Shown: one piece after another, positions 27,879-35,909 of the stretch
Layout: every line of letters starts with the position of its first letter
Position numbering within the stretch: the stretch's first letter is position 1
From: Actinomarinicola tropica
GTDB lineage: Bacteria > Actinomycetota > Acidimicrobiia > Acidimicrobiales > SKKL01
DNA length: 64,000 nucleotides
Direction of reading: 5' to 3'
Assembly (NCBI RefSeq): GCF_009650215.1
Contig: NZ_CP045851.1
Coordinates: 1,465,189-1,529,188, forward strand
The notes under the pieces: generated by a model
The model's input: the letters and a program-made list of their open reading frames with translations, nothing else
Databases searched by the model: none
Told to the model about the DNA's origin: nothing
Program-made: the position numbers and the translations under genes

Positions 27879-27958
27879 CCCGAGAGCGAAGTGACGGTCT
27901 GCGACGGGTCTGTGGAGGTTGGCTTCGCCGGTGATGAACCCACGAGCACTACGACTCC

Positions 27959-27977
27959 GGCCAGCGGAATGCTGGCC
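27959..27977 (-). terminator. Hairpin downstream of the 132-residue island gene
   Basis: GGCCAGC (27959-27965), a 5-base loop, then GCTGGCC (27971-27977), 13 bp beyond the stop of the gene at 27991-28389 on the minus strand. Short stem, no T-run. Confidence 0.35.
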
Positions 27978-27990
27978 TTGTCCTGGTGGA

Positions 27991-28389
27991 CTAGAGGAGC
28001 CGGATCGCCTCTGCGATCTTGGCGTCGACCTCGTTTCCGCTTGCGGTGCCAGGCAGCCGGAAGGTGTGCGGGTGATCACCCGGTCCCCGTGAGACCACGA
28101 CCCGAACCTCACTGCCCCGCTCATCGTGGATCACATGCACATGCGGGTAGGTCGTCGTGATGTTCCCGTCTGGGCCGATCATCACATGGATGGTTCCGTC
28201 CTCGCTGCTGTACTTCGAGTACCAGCCGCCCTTTCGAGACGGCGCGGGGTACCTGGCGAGGCGCTCCGCCTGTGCCTGCTTGATGAACTTCCTCGTGATT
28301 AGAGGGTTCATCGCCGTCCCGTTCCGAACCGAACGGGCCATGCCTTTGAGGTTGTCGCCCAGGCTGGGTTGCGGCCCCAAGAATCCCAT
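27991..28389 (-). CDS. Hypothetical protein (132 aa), island
   Basis: Function unknown. The start is ATG 28389, with AAGGAGAG about 5 bp upstream; an ATG at 28404 is in frame but less well placed. Residues about 15-60 are basic (RRxxKFIKQAQAERLARYP-like), and the C-terminal half is beta-rich with a His-containing core (TYPHVHVIHDERG, then DHPHTFRLPG) and ends in a short helix. The HVHVIH/HPH pattern could bind a metal, but no known family was recognised. It lies upstream of the restriction endonuclease on the same strand. Confidence 0.6.
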   Translation of the reverse strand: MGFLGPQPSLGDNLKGMARSVRNGTAMNPLITRKFIKQAQAERLARYPAPSRKGGWYSKYSSEDGTIHVMIGPDGNITTTYPHVHVIHDERGSEVRVVVSRGPGDHPHTFRLPGTASGNEVDAKIAEAIRLL

Positions 28390-28563
28390 TGCACTCTCCT
28401 TCATGTCCGCCCGGATCGCGCGGTGCGGAACGTTCTAGCGCTTCGGTACCTCGTACGGACGACCGCATTGGCCATGTCGGTGCGGCTCTCACGAGATGGT
28501 CGACCAGCAAGCGGTCACCTCCAGCACCGCTGAGGCGGTGCGAAGCCCGCCATCTGAGCTATG

Positions 28564-28836
28564 TCAGCCGAATTGCGATTGCGCCACTCCAGCAGCGATC
28601 TGCGCGTCGATCACCGCATGAGCGAGAGCCCGCTCGCCGTGGTCGAGGTCGGCGAACTGACGCCGGCCTGTGACTGCCGCGAGAACGTGCGGCAGATTCG
28701 CAACCTCCCGATCAACGTTCATGCCCAGACGAGCCCAGTAGTTCAGCTGCTCGGCAGGCGTGCGGTCCGAATGCGCCGCCGACTGCGCCTGCCGAAGCAG
28801 CCCCGATCCCATCGGAATGAGTTCCGTCGGTTCCAT
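28564..28836 (-). CDS. ParD-like antitoxin family protein
   Basis: A 90-residue protein starting at ATG 28836 with GGGAGGT 4 bp upstream. The segment LLRQAQSAAHSDRTPAEQLNYWARLGMNVD matches the pattern of ParD-like antitoxins of type II systems (ribbon-helix-helix followed by QxxxWxRxG), here split over residues 13-42. The C-terminal half is a helical tail (ADLDHGERALAHAVIDAQI). No typical ParE or other toxin gene is adjacent, so it may be an orphan, or its partner is one of the small unrecognised genes nearby. Confidence 0.65.
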   Translation of the reverse strand: MEPTELIPMGSGLLRQAQSAAHSDRTPAEQLNYWARLGMNVDREVANLPHVLAAVTGRRQFADLDHGERALAHAVIDAQIAAGVAQSQFG

Positions 28837-28954
28837 CGCTACCTCCCAGGTGAGGCTGGACGGTACCAACTGGCACCGACACCACCCGCATGGTTGGGGC
28901 GAGCGCGCACTGGTGCCGGCAACGAGACTCGCCACGCAGCAGCGCCCACGCAGC

Positions 28955-29152
28955 TCATCGGCGGGGCCACACGGGGCCGACGGTGGCGAGACCGATGGCG
29001 AGAAGAGTCCACACTTCGGCCACGCGGAGGAGCTCTGCTCGATCCAGCTGCGAGGGTGGGTCCGTGTCGCTGATGGCGTCCAGTCCATGCCTCAACGCGA
29101 GTCGCATCGCTTCCTCTGCCGTGACGACTCCGTTCTCGTTCACAACGGACAT
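28955..29152 (-). CDS. Hypothetical small protein (65 aa)
   Basis: Function unknown. The start is ATG 29152 with GAGGGGTG 5-10 bp upstream. It has an acidic N-terminal half with a helix (VTAEEAMRLALRHGLDAI) and a C-terminal hydrophobic stretch (VAEVWTLLAIGLATVGPVW) that could be one membrane helix. It lies 118 bp upstream of the ParD-like gene on the same strand, and 80 bp from the divergent HTH gene, so it could be part of the same small module. A chance reading frame cannot be excluded. Confidence 0.45.
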   Translation of the reverse strand: MSVVNENGVVTAEEAMRLALRHGLDAISDTDPPSQLDRAELLRVAEVWTLLAIGLATVGPVWPRR

Positions 29153-29232
29153 GCCGACACCCCCTCGGTGATCCCAGAAACGCTACCAGTAGGCTGTCGA
29201 CCAGTAGGCGGTCAGCCGACGATCTTTCGTTT

Positions 29233-29478
29233 GTGGGTCGGGTTGCAGGTGGTGACAGAGCCGTAGCGGCCGACTTCGGTCGGCGAGTCAGGGCTGAGCG
29301 CAAGAGGATTGGCCTGTCCCAGGAAGGCCTTGCCGCTAGAGCTGGCATCCATCGGACCTTCGTTGGTCGGGTTGAGCGAGGCGAGGCGAACGTCACCCTG
29401 ACGACGATCGTCCGGCTGGCCGATGTGTTCGGCGTTGATCCCGGCGCCCTCGTGGCCGGCTTCCGGGGTACGAAGTAG
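29233..29478 (+). CDS. XRE-family HTH regulator (restriction controller-like)
   Basis: An 81-residue protein, almost entirely one helix-turn-helix domain: FGRRVRAERKRIGLSQEGLA, then ARAGIHRTFVGRVERGE and NVTLTTIVRLADVFGVDPG. Small XRE proteins of this size are found as controller proteins of restriction systems and as regulators of mobile elements; the MT-A70/BglII pair is 1.4 kb away. The GTG start at 29233 has no obvious ribosome site, so a leaderless start is possible. A hairpin follows the stop. Confidence 0.82.
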   Translation: MGRVAGGDRAVAADFGRRVRAERKRIGLSQEGLAARAGIHRTFVGRVERGEANVTLTTIVRLADVFGVDPGALVAGFRGTK

Positions 29479-29496
29479 TGCCGGCTCTGTTGACAC

Positions 29497-29521
29497 CGGG
29501 ATCGACCAGTCCTCGATCCCG
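29497..29521 (+). terminator. Hairpin after the XRE regulator gene
   Basis: CGGGATCGA (29497-29505) and TCGATCCCG (29513-29521) form a perfect 9-bp stem with a 7-base loop, 18 bp after the HTH gene stop. No T-run follows. Confidence 0.5.
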
Positions 29522-29639
29522 AGCCGAGCAACGACTACCGATTGGCCCTGGTCATGGAATTGACCGGCCGTTCGCCTCTACCTCATCGCGGCCGGAACGC
29601 CAAGGTGCACGGCGGCCTCTCGGGCTCAGCTGCACGGGC

Positions 29640-30419
29640 TTAGATCTCCAGCTCATCGTTGCCTTGAGTGGGCTGGATCTCCGCTGCGGGGAGACTCCTA
29701 GCGAGGTCCGGCTGCAGGTAGATCACCGAATCCGGCAGATGGTTGTGCCCGAGGGACTCGACGCGGCAGGCCTGACCGCCGAACGCGACATCGGCAGCTC
29801 GCCGGCGGTGGTAGTGCCCGTGAACCCACAAGCCCGGGCGGGCCACCTCTGCGATCCGGGCGAGGACAGCGCGGTGCAGGTCGCCTGGCTCCCAGCCCGC
29901 GAGGTAGCCGAGGTCGACTCCCGCAGGGCAGTCGTGCGAGACGACCACGTCGACCGGGCCGGCTGCGATTGCGGCCTCGAAGCCGGCGCGGCTGAGGACC
30001 TCGGTTGGGAACCAGTCGATGCCCGGCACCCGCCCGTCGGCGTCGATCGACGGTGCTCCTCCGAGCGCCATGATCCGTCGTCCTGCCCACTCGATGATTG
30101 TGCCGTCGGGGATGAACCGGATGTGGTCGCTGATGTGCACGAGACCGTCGCTGCCGGGTTCGTGCCGCAGCAGGATGTCGTGGTCTTCGTGGTTACCCCT
30201 GAGGAACCACAGGGTCGAGCCGGCGCGATCCAGTTCCTTGTCGAGCTCGGCGAGGAAGTGGCGGCCCGAAGCAAAGCGGGGCCAGTACCCGAAGTCCCCG
30301 AGCTGCAGCATGTGGTACACCCCGTCAGCGGCGGCACGCTGCACGACCCGCTGTGTCCAGGCGAGGGCGCAGTGGCTGTCGCCGACGAGAGCGATCTTCT
30401 GGGCGTCGAGGACGGGCAT
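29640..30419 (-). CDS. Metallophosphoesterase (calcineurin-like)
   Basis: A 259-residue phosphoesterase. The five metal-binding blocks are present in order: VGDSH (Asp14, His16), LGDFG (Asp42), RGNHED (Asn76, His77), SHDCP and the C-terminal HGHYH. The start is ATG 30419 with GGAAGGTGG about 5 bp upstream. Such proteins hydrolyse phosphomonoesters or cyclic nucleotides/oligonucleotides, and the substrate cannot be predicted. It sits among genes of the accessory island and might belong to a defence or nucleotide-signalling function, but nothing direct shows it. Confidence 0.85.
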   Translation of the reverse strand: MPVLDAQKIALVGDSHCALAWTQRVVQRAAADGVYHMLQLGDFGYWPRFASGRHFLAELDKELDRAGSTLWFLRGNHEDHDILLRHEPGSDGLVHISDHIRFIPDGTIIEWAGRRIMALGGAPSIDADGRVPGIDWFPTEVLSRAGFEAAIAAGPVDVVVSHDCPAGVDLGYLAGWEPGDLHRAVLARIAEVARPGLWVHGHYHRRRAADVAFGGQACRVESLGHNHLPDSVIYLQPDLARSLPAAEIQPTQGNDELEI

Positions 30420-30478
30420 GGATCCACCTTCCCGGACTCTGGGACACCGCCTGCGGACATTCTGCGGGTGAGCCGGTA

Positions 30479-30850
30479 CTACGGCCCGGCGGGTGCTTCG
30501 TCGTCGTACTCGCTCGGGCAGTAGTTCCACCACATCATGGCGATCCCGCTGACGTCTCGCTCGGGCAGGCGCCGCTTCTGAACCATCGCATTCCCGAGGG
30601 TCTCTGCCTGGCCGGCGGGGATGCTGTAGTCCTGAACCCAGAACGGCTCGATCGTGCTGGGGTCGTCCACTGCGGCAGGGCCGTGGGCTTCGAGGAGGAT
30701 CAGGTCCCACAGGGCCTGGACCGCCTTTCTCGGGCCTTCGCGTCCTTTGCGGGCCAGCTGGCAGAGCTGGGCCAACTCTTCCTCGGTGAGGCGGCGCATC
30801 CGGTAGCGGTCCTGGGGCGGCAGAGGTGGTCGGTCAGGCCTTCGTTCCAT
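30479..30850 (-). CDS. Hypothetical protein (123 aa)
   Basis: Function unknown. The chosen start is ATG 30850; an upstream in-frame start gives 145 residues and an internal ATG at 30799 (MRRLTEEEL) gives about 106. The central part is helical (RRLTEEELAQLCQLARKG, then RKAVQALWDLILLEAHG) and the C-terminal part is Trp/Tyr-rich (PFWVQDYSIP, MMWWNYCPSEYDDE). It lies 59 bp upstream of the metallophosphoesterase on the same strand and could be cotranscribed with it. Confidence 0.55.
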   Translation of the reverse strand: MERRPDRPPLPPQDRYRMRRLTEEELAQLCQLARKGREGPRKAVQALWDLILLEAHGPAAVDDPSTIEPFWVQDYSIPAGQAETLGNAMVQKRRLPERDVSGIAMMWWNYCPSEYDDEAPAGP

Positions 30851-30967
30851 GCCTGCATCGTGCGCGGCCTCTGTGACACCGAGCAAGGCGTCGCCGACGG
30901 CGGGAGCCCGACTCACGTGGCCCCGCTACCAACCACCCCGGCAGGAGCGCGGCAGGCTTGCATCGCG

Positions 30968-31195
30968 TCAGGAGCCGCCTCCCGCTCGCGTTGAGTCCGG
31001 TGGCGCCGGGGTTGCGAGCTCGACCATCGCCACGAGCGCCTCGAGGGCGTCGCTCCGGGTGTAGCCGCCGTTCACCCAGAAGCCCACGATGTGACCGGTG
31101 TAGGCAACCTGAACCGTGAGCCACTGCACGGGTTCCCACGTGCGGGCGACATCTCGGCCCGGGTTGATCGGATGGAACGTCGGTCGCATCTCCAT
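30968..31195 (-). CDS. Hypothetical small protein (75 aa)
   Basis: Function unknown. A short protein with a compact beta-like core (WEPVQWLTVQVAYTGHIVGF, then WVNGGYTRSDALEALVAMV) that resembles a small alpha/beta domain, followed by a Pro/Gly tail. Start ATG 31195 or the ATG two codons later, the second having a GGAG just ahead. It is the first gene of a minus-strand run (30968-31195, 30479-30850, 29640-30419). Confidence 0.5.
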   Translation of the reverse strand: MEMRPTFHPINPGRDVARTWEPVQWLTVQVAYTGHIVGFWVNGGYTRSDALEALVAMVELATPAPPDSTRAGGGS

Positions 31196-31334
31196 CCCAT
31201 CATTCTGCTGGGGGACTGCGGCACCGATCGCGCTCGTTCCGGGTCGTATGGCGGGCCCGGGCGGTGAACTTCATCAAGCGCTGTCGGCAGTTGAACGAGG
31301 TTTCACAAGATCCGCTAAACCGCCGGCAGCTTCG

Positions 31335-31361
31335 TTGAACTTTCGGGTCGGACGTTAGAAT
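31335..31361 (+). promoter_or_regulatory. Promoter candidate for the zincin gene
   Basis: TTGAAC (31335-31340) and TAGAAT (31356-31361), 15 bp apart, 36 bp before the ATG at 31398. Slightly short spacing. GTTGAAC also occurs about 50 bp upstream as a direct repeat. Confidence 0.45.
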
Positions 31362-31397
31362 TGCACCGGTGTAGTTCGAGGAGAGCGGTGAGGCGCT

Positions 31398-32465
31398 ATG
31401 GGACTGCCTGATGACATCGAGTTGGCGGCATCTGGGTCCGGTCGTGTGCCCATCGAGGTCGACTGCGGCCGCCTCGATCCTTCTGCTGCTGCCCGTGTCC
31501 GGGACTGGGCGACGCAGATGTGGGCTGCCACGAGCGGGCCACTCCTCGAGGAGACTGGCCACGAGGTGCCGTCGATTCGTGTCCTGGTCGCCGAGGATGT
31601 CTGGGCAGCAGCTCGGCGCGAAGCTGCGGCACTCGGTCTCGGGCCTGATCGCCGGGAGGGACCCGAGCGAGTCGGCGGTGTCGTCGCCGGCAAGTGCTTG
31701 AGGTCCGACGATGATCGCCACGCCACCGTCGTTGTGCCGGAGACCATCATGGCTGGCAACGACGGGATCGCTCAGTGCCACGCTGCCGCGATCCTCGCAC
31801 ACGAACTGTGCCACGCCGTCTACGCCGTTCGGAGACGACATGCGATGGGCGCAACTGAGGACGTCTGGCTGCCCTGGGATGTTGCCGGGATGATCTCGGT
31901 GGTTGCGGCGGAGGAGTACCGAGTCGACCGGTTGGCGTTGATCCTCACACAAGCTCTGCTCAACCCCACCGACGTGAATGGCACAAGCATTCCGCTCGCC
32001 TCCGTGTTCGGGAGCCTGTACTTCGAAGGGCTCAGCAACGCGCTCCATGAGGTCAGCCCAGGACTCGATGAGTCGGTGTGGAGCTACCGGACAAGGGCGA
32101 TGGATCTCGACGCCCTGAGGCAGCGGCTGACCCGAGTGACAGAGGGCATCGCGAACTACATCGCTCACGTTGAGGCGTACTTCGAAGACAAGGACCCAGC
32201 TATGACGCTCATCGAGGGTCGAGCGGTCGACCTACTGGAACCGTTCTGGGCGCCTTGGATCGATCATCTCCGAAGCGCTCCGCTGCTTCCAGGACCAAAC
32301 GAGTGGGCGGCCGACCGCGCGGCTCTCTGGGGGATCGGAAGCACAGGCATCCAGGAGGCGTGGCGAAGGCTAGGCATCACGACCCGCCCCGAAGGTGGGG
32401 GCTTCTACATGGCCGTTGATGACCCCGCGCGCGCTCATCCCGGCGAGCGGCGACGCCGGTCCTAG
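31398..32465 (+). CDS. Zincin-type metallopeptidase-like protein (HExxH)
   Basis: A 355-residue protein with the zinc motif HELCH (His135, Glu136, His139) in AAILAHELCHAVYAV and a downstream EEYRVDRLA block (Glu172/173) that fits the third ligand of gluzincins such as ImmA/IrrE peptidases. No signal peptide. The C-terminal 120 residues are mostly helical and unrecognised. ImmA-type peptidases usually cleave a partner XRE repressor; HTH proteins are encoded 2 kb and 7 kb upstream in the island, but none is adjacent. A promoter candidate and GTGAGG ribosome site support the ATG at 31398. Confidence 0.75.
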   Translation: MGLPDDIELAASGSGRVPIEVDCGRLDPSAAARVRDWATQMWAATSGPLLEETGHEVPSIRVLVAEDVWAAARREAAALGLGPDRREGPERVGGVVAGKCLRSDDDRHATVVVPETIMAGNDGIAQCHAAAILAHELCHAVYAVRRRHAMGATEDVWLPWDVAGMISVVAAEEYRVDRLALILTQALLNPTDVNGTSIPLASVFGSLYFEGLSNALHEVSPGLDESVWSYRTRAMDLDALRQRLTRVTEGIANYIAHVEAYFEDKDPAMTLIEGRAVDLLEPFWAPWIDHLRSAPLLPGPNEWAADRAALWGIGSTGIQEAWRRLGITTRPEGGGFYMAVDDPARAHPGERRRRS

Positions 32466-32534
32466 CCGCCATGCGACGGGCCGGGCCCTGGTCGCTTCAC
32501 ACCTGACGGCGCACGCCGCGGGGAAGGGTCGGAT

Positions 32535-32560
32535 GCCAGGTCCCGCAGGCGGGACCTGGC
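32535..32560. terminator. Hairpin downstream of the zincin gene
   Basis: GCCAGGTCCC (32535-32544) and GGGACCTGGC (32551-32560) form a perfect 10-bp stem around GCAGGC, 70 bp after the zincin stop. Likely terminator. Confidence 0.5.
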
Positions 32561-32633
32561 AGGACCACCTGCTCGATTGCGGCCGAACTCGTGAGGTTCG
32601 AGTACGTGCCTACTCCCACCATGTGAACGGACA

Positions 32634-32670
32634 CGCAGTGTCACTCGGGATGCGCCCGAGTGACACTGCG
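32634..32670. repeat. Perfect 16-bp inverted repeat with 5-base loop
   Basis: CGCAGTGTCACTCGGG (32634-32649), loop ATGCG, CCCGAGTGACACTGCG (32655-32670). It lies 49 bp upstream of the SUKH-like gene and 74 bp after another hairpin. It can be a terminator, a recombination or transposon end, or a regulatory hairpin. Confidence 0.6.
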
Positions 32671-32724
32671 TTCCGACACGAATGTCCAGATTCCCGACGG
32701 CGCGTTCCATTGGGGGGTGTGGGA

Positions 32725-33303
32725 GTGGCTCTCGCCGATGCACTCGACCGATTCGCGGCTGTCTGGGACAGCCACGGCGTCGTCGCGACGGCACACCTCG
32801 CCGCAGCCGCGTCACCATCGGAGGTTCGGGACATCGTCGGGTCGCTCGGCTATGAGGTAGCCGACGAGGTGGTCACGTGGTTCTCGTGGCGTGGTGGGGT
32901 CGCTCACGTGAACCGTAGGGTCGGACCGGCGTTCGAGCCGGTCGGTGCGCACGAGACGCTCCCTGTGCGCACGATGAACTTGGAGCTCTTCAACAGCCTG
33001 CGTGACGAGGGCGATCTGCCTCCGGAGGCTGTGTGGCGGCCGTCGTGGGTGCCGGTGGTGCACTTCCTCCACGGCGGGTATCTCGCGGCGGACCTCGCAG
33101 CCGGTGACCCGACGACCGCGACGGTGTGGCGCCATGACGACGTGACGCCTTTGCCGTACCAAGTGGCCCCGTCCCTCGAGACGATGGTCGACGGCTGGAT
33201 CGAACTGATCGCCGGAGGGTTCTGGCTTCCCCAACCGGAGAACTCCGCCTGGGGCCTTGGACGGTACCCACTTCCCGAGCACCTCGCCGGGCTCAGCGCC
33301 TAG
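32725..33303 (+). CDS. SUKH (SMI1/KNR4)-like protein
   Basis: A protein of 192 residues from GTG 32725 (GTG 32719 is also in frame, but the GGGGGG ribosome site suits 32725). The pattern ADALDRFAAVWDSHG, then WVPVVHFLHGGYLAADLAAG and SLETMVDGWIELIAGGFW follows the SMI1/KNR4 superfamily: an acidic/aromatic core strand with a Gly-rich turn and a final helix of the type LxxMxxxWIxLI. Such proteins are often immunity proteins against nuclease toxins, but no toxin is adjacent, so the role here is unknown. Confidence 0.65.
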   Translation: MALADALDRFAAVWDSHGVVATAHLAAAASPSEVRDIVGSLGYEVADEVVTWFSWRGGVAHVNRRVGPAFEPVGAHETLPVRTMNLELFNSLRDEGDLPPEAVWRPSWVPVVHFLHGGYLAADLAAGDPTTATVWRHDDVTPLPYQVAPSLETMVDGWIELIAGGFWLPQPENSAWGLGRYPLPEHLAGLSA

Positions 33304-33368
33304 CGGTCTTTGTCTTTACGGGGAGGCAGGGGCCCACATTCCCCGGCCGCCCGCTGAGCTCGTGGTCC

Positions 33369-33713
33369 ATGGCAGGGTCGTGTCGTACGAGGAGCGCGCC
33401 GCCTACGAGGACACCGGACCTGGCGGCATCCGCAGCTCGAGGCGTCCTTCGACGACCGTTCGGGACGGCGAGCGACCTGGCCCGGGTCGCCCAGGGCTTC
33501 ATGGACCTGGGCGAGCTGGCGCTTCCTCTCTTCTCCGGTGGCGCGGTCTTCGACTGCCAGCCCGACATCTGGACGATCGTGGGAGACGGCCTGTACGTGA
33601 TGACCGTCTGGCCATCGGGAGAGCTCGGGTTGCCGCTCGGTGAGCTGGTAGAGGACGACACGGTGTTCGGCGAGCGGTCGACCGTCGACGCGCTGCGTAC
33701 GAACTCTTCCTGA
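33369..33713 (+). CDS. Hypothetical protein, possibly a frameshifted remnant
   Basis: From about residue 35 the 114-residue frame looks coding (DLARVAQGFMDLGELALPLF, then PDIWTIVGDGLYVMTVWPSG), with normal third-position GC. Before that the reading looks artificial, and good coding appears in another frame at about 33360-33460 (VVHGRVVSYEERAAYEDTGP). This suggests a single gene of about 125 residues interrupted by a frameshift near 33430-33475, or a gene with an unidentified start. No known family recognised. It marks the right end of the accessory island. Confidence 0.4.
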   Translation: MAGSCRTRSAPPTRTPDLAASAARGVLRRPFGTASDLARVAQGFMDLGELALPLFSGGAVFDCQPDIWTIVGDGLYVMTVWPSGELGLPLGELVEDDTVFGERSTVDALRTNSS

Positions 33714-33831
33714 GGCCGCCGCCACCTCATGAGGGGCGGCCGCCGGCCGACGTGAGAGAGGTCCACGACCGTTGGATCGACCGCCTCGCCCGTGTCGCAG
33801 GTCGTCCCCGCCCCGATCGGAAGTCGAGGCT

Positions 33832-35847
33832 GTGCGCCCCTCTCCCCACCGTCGCCGGCTCGTCGGCCTGCTCGCTGTCCCCGTGCTCCTGGCCGTCGCC
33901 GTTCCCGCCGCAAGCGCCGCGCCGGACCCCGCCTTCACGCCCGAACGGTTCGCAACCGCGAACCAGCCGTTCTCGATCGATGCCGGCGACATGGACGGAG
34001 ATGGGCGACTCGACCTCGTCGTCGGGCACATCAGCGCCGACGCCGTCACCATCTTCTTCGCCAACAGCACCGGCGGCTACGACCGCACCGACGTCGCGAT
34101 GCCCGCCGGGGCCCGCTCCGACGCCGTCGCGGTCGGCGACGTCGACGGCGACGGCGACCTCGACGTGGTCGCCACCGATCGTTCGGTGACGCCCGGGCTC
34201 TCCGTGCTCCGCAACGACGGCAGCGGCACCTTCTCCGTCGAGTCCAACGCAGGACGGCAGATCAGCGACGTCGGGCTGGTCGACATCGACGCAGACGGCG
34301 ATCTCGACGTCGTCGCCTCCTCGTTCAACCTCGCCGAGGTGATGGTGCTCGTCAACGACGGCGCAGGGACGTTCACGACGACCGTGGTCGCCTCCGGGCT
34401 CAACGGACCCTACGGGATCACCGCAGCGGACCTCGATGCCGACGGCCACATCGACGTCGCGGTGGCGGATCGCTACTCGGAGACCGTCGAGCTGCTCTTC
34501 GGCGACGGCACCGGAGCGTTCCCGGCACGAGCGTCGGTCGCCGCCGGAGGCGGGACGAACGACGTGGCGGCGGTCGACCTCGACGGCGACGGCGACGTCG
34601 ACCTGGCGACCGCCGACTTCTCCGGCAACTCCGTCTCGGTGCTCACGAACGACGGCGCGGGGACCTTCGCCGACGCATCGTCCATCCCAGTCGGGATGCA
34701 ACCATGGAGCATGGACGCCGCCGACCTCGACGGCGACGGCGACGTCGACCTCGTCACGGCGAACCGCTCGTCGAGCAACGTCACGGTCCTCCTCGGCGAC
34801 GGCGAGGGGAGCTTCACGAGGATCGACGTCGGCACCGGCGCGGGCACCGGGCCCAACGGCATCCTGGCTGCAGATCTCGACGGCGACGGCGACGTCGACG
34901 TGGCGACCGCAAACCCGTACGGCAACGACGTGACCGTCCTGTGGGGACAGAGCCTCCCGGTGGTGGACGCCGGTGCCGCCGTCGTCGGTGAAGCCGGGCA
35001 GGGCGCCTCGCTCGACGGAACCGTCACCGACCCCGACGGGGATCCCGTGACCGTGACGTGGACCTGGAGTCCCGGACCGGACGTCGCGAGCGGGGCGTCG
35101 TGCACGTTCGCCGATGCGTCAACGGTGGACACGACGATCACCTGCACCCACCCCGGCACCTACACGGTGACGCTCACCGCCGACGACGGTCTGCGCGGGC
35201 CGGCGACGGACAGCGCGACGCTCACGGTGCAGCCTGCCGACACCGACGACGACGGGCTGCCCGATGCGACCGACAACTGCCCAGGTGTCGCGAACCCGGA
35301 CCAGTCCGACCGCGACGGTGACCTCGTCGGTGACGCGTGCGACGAGCCCTACGACACGATCGTCGAGCCGTCGCCCGGCGTGACCGTGACCGTCCACGGC
35401 ATCCCCGCCACCGACGCCGTGACCGTCGGCGTCGACCTGCTGGCCGACCCGCCGGCGCTACCCGACGGCCTCGAGGCTCTCAGCCAGGCCTACGACGTGA
35501 CCGTCGCCGGCGGCGGCTTCTCCCGGGTGACGGTGTGCCTCACGGTCGGACCGGACGTCGTCGGGCGGGACGGCGTCGGCGTCTTCCACCACGACGGGGC
35601 CGGATGGACCGACGTGACCGTCGGCGGGCCGACCCAGGGTGAGGTCTGTGGCACGACCACGCACCTGTCACCCTTCGTCGTCGCCGCTCCCGTCGTCGCC
35701 CAGGTGCCCGACGATCCGACGCCGACGGCTGGCGGCATCCTCCCTCGCACGGGCTCGGAGCCAGCGCCCGTCGCCGCGATCGCTCTGGTCCTCGTGGTCC
35801 TCGGCGTCGCCTCCCTGGCGGTCGGGCGACGGCTCGACGAGACCTGA
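33832..35847 (+). CDS. Cell-surface FG-GAP repeat protein with LPRTG sortase anchor
   Basis: A 671-residue exported protein from GTG 33832. A signal peptide (about 1-30, RRRLVGLLAVPVLLAVAVPAASA) is followed by about seven VCBS/FG-GAP repeats (about 45-370), each with a calcium-binding DxDGDGxxD loop, forming a beta-propeller; a PKD-like domain (about 375-465); a thrombospondin type 3-like segment with DTDDDGLPDATDNCPG and DRDGDLVGDACD; another domain with two Cys; and a C-terminal LPRTG motif, hydrophobic helix and RR tail, the sortase anchoring signal. Probably a wall-anchored adhesin or carbohydrate-binding protein. Confidence 0.88.
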   Translation: MRPSPHRRRLVGLLAVPVLLAVAVPAASAAPDPAFTPERFATANQPFSIDAGDMDGDGRLDLVVGHISADAVTIFFANSTGGYDRTDVAMPAGARSDAVAVGDVDGDGDLDVVATDRSVTPGLSVLRNDGSGTFSVESNAGRQISDVGLVDIDADGDLDVVASSFNLAEVMVLVNDGAGTFTTTVVASGLNGPYGITAADLDADGHIDVAVADRYSETVELLFGDGTGAFPARASVAAGGGTNDVAAVDLDGDGDVDLATADFSGNSVSVLTNDGAGTFADASSIPVGMQPWSMDAADLDGDGDVDLVTANRSSSNVTVLLGDGEGSFTRIDVGTGAGTGPNGILAADLDGDGDVDVATANPYGNDVTVLWGQSLPVVDAGAAVVGEAGQGASLDGTVTDPDGDPVTVTWTWSPGPDVASGASCTFADASTVDTTITCTHPGTYTVTLTADDGLRGPATDSATLTVQPADTDDDGLPDATDNCPGVANPDQSDRDGDLVGDACDEPYDTIVEPSPGVTVTVHGIPATDAVTVGVDLLADPPALPDGLEALSQAYDVTVAGGGFSRVTVCLTVGPDVVGRDGVGVFHHDGAGWTDVTVGGPTQGEVCGTTTHLSPFVVAAPVVAQVPDDPTPTAGGILPRTGSEPAPVAAIALVLVVLGVASLAVGRRLDET

Positions 35848-35882
35848 GAGCCGGTCGACGCGGGCGTCGGGCTCGAGAGACG

Positions 35883-35905
35883 CAGTCGCCGGTCGTCGGC
35901 GACTG
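35883..35905. terminator. Hairpin between convergent genes
   Basis: CAGTCGCCG (35883-35891) and CGGCGACTG (35897-35905), perfect 9-bp stem with a 5-base loop, between the stops of the FG-GAP gene and the minus-strand gene at 35910. Confidence 0.55.
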
Positions 35906-35909
35906 TCCC

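Noticed and set aside
32596-32622. tRNA 3'-end-like sequence with GGTTCGAGT and CCCACCA
   Set aside because: The T-stem does not pair and no anticodon arm or acceptor partner is present, so it is not a tRNA gene; a decayed attachment site is possible but unsupported.
22453-33713. Direct-repeat attachment sites of the island
   Set aside because: No repeat shared by both ends could be identified by eye; a comparison with an empty site is needed.
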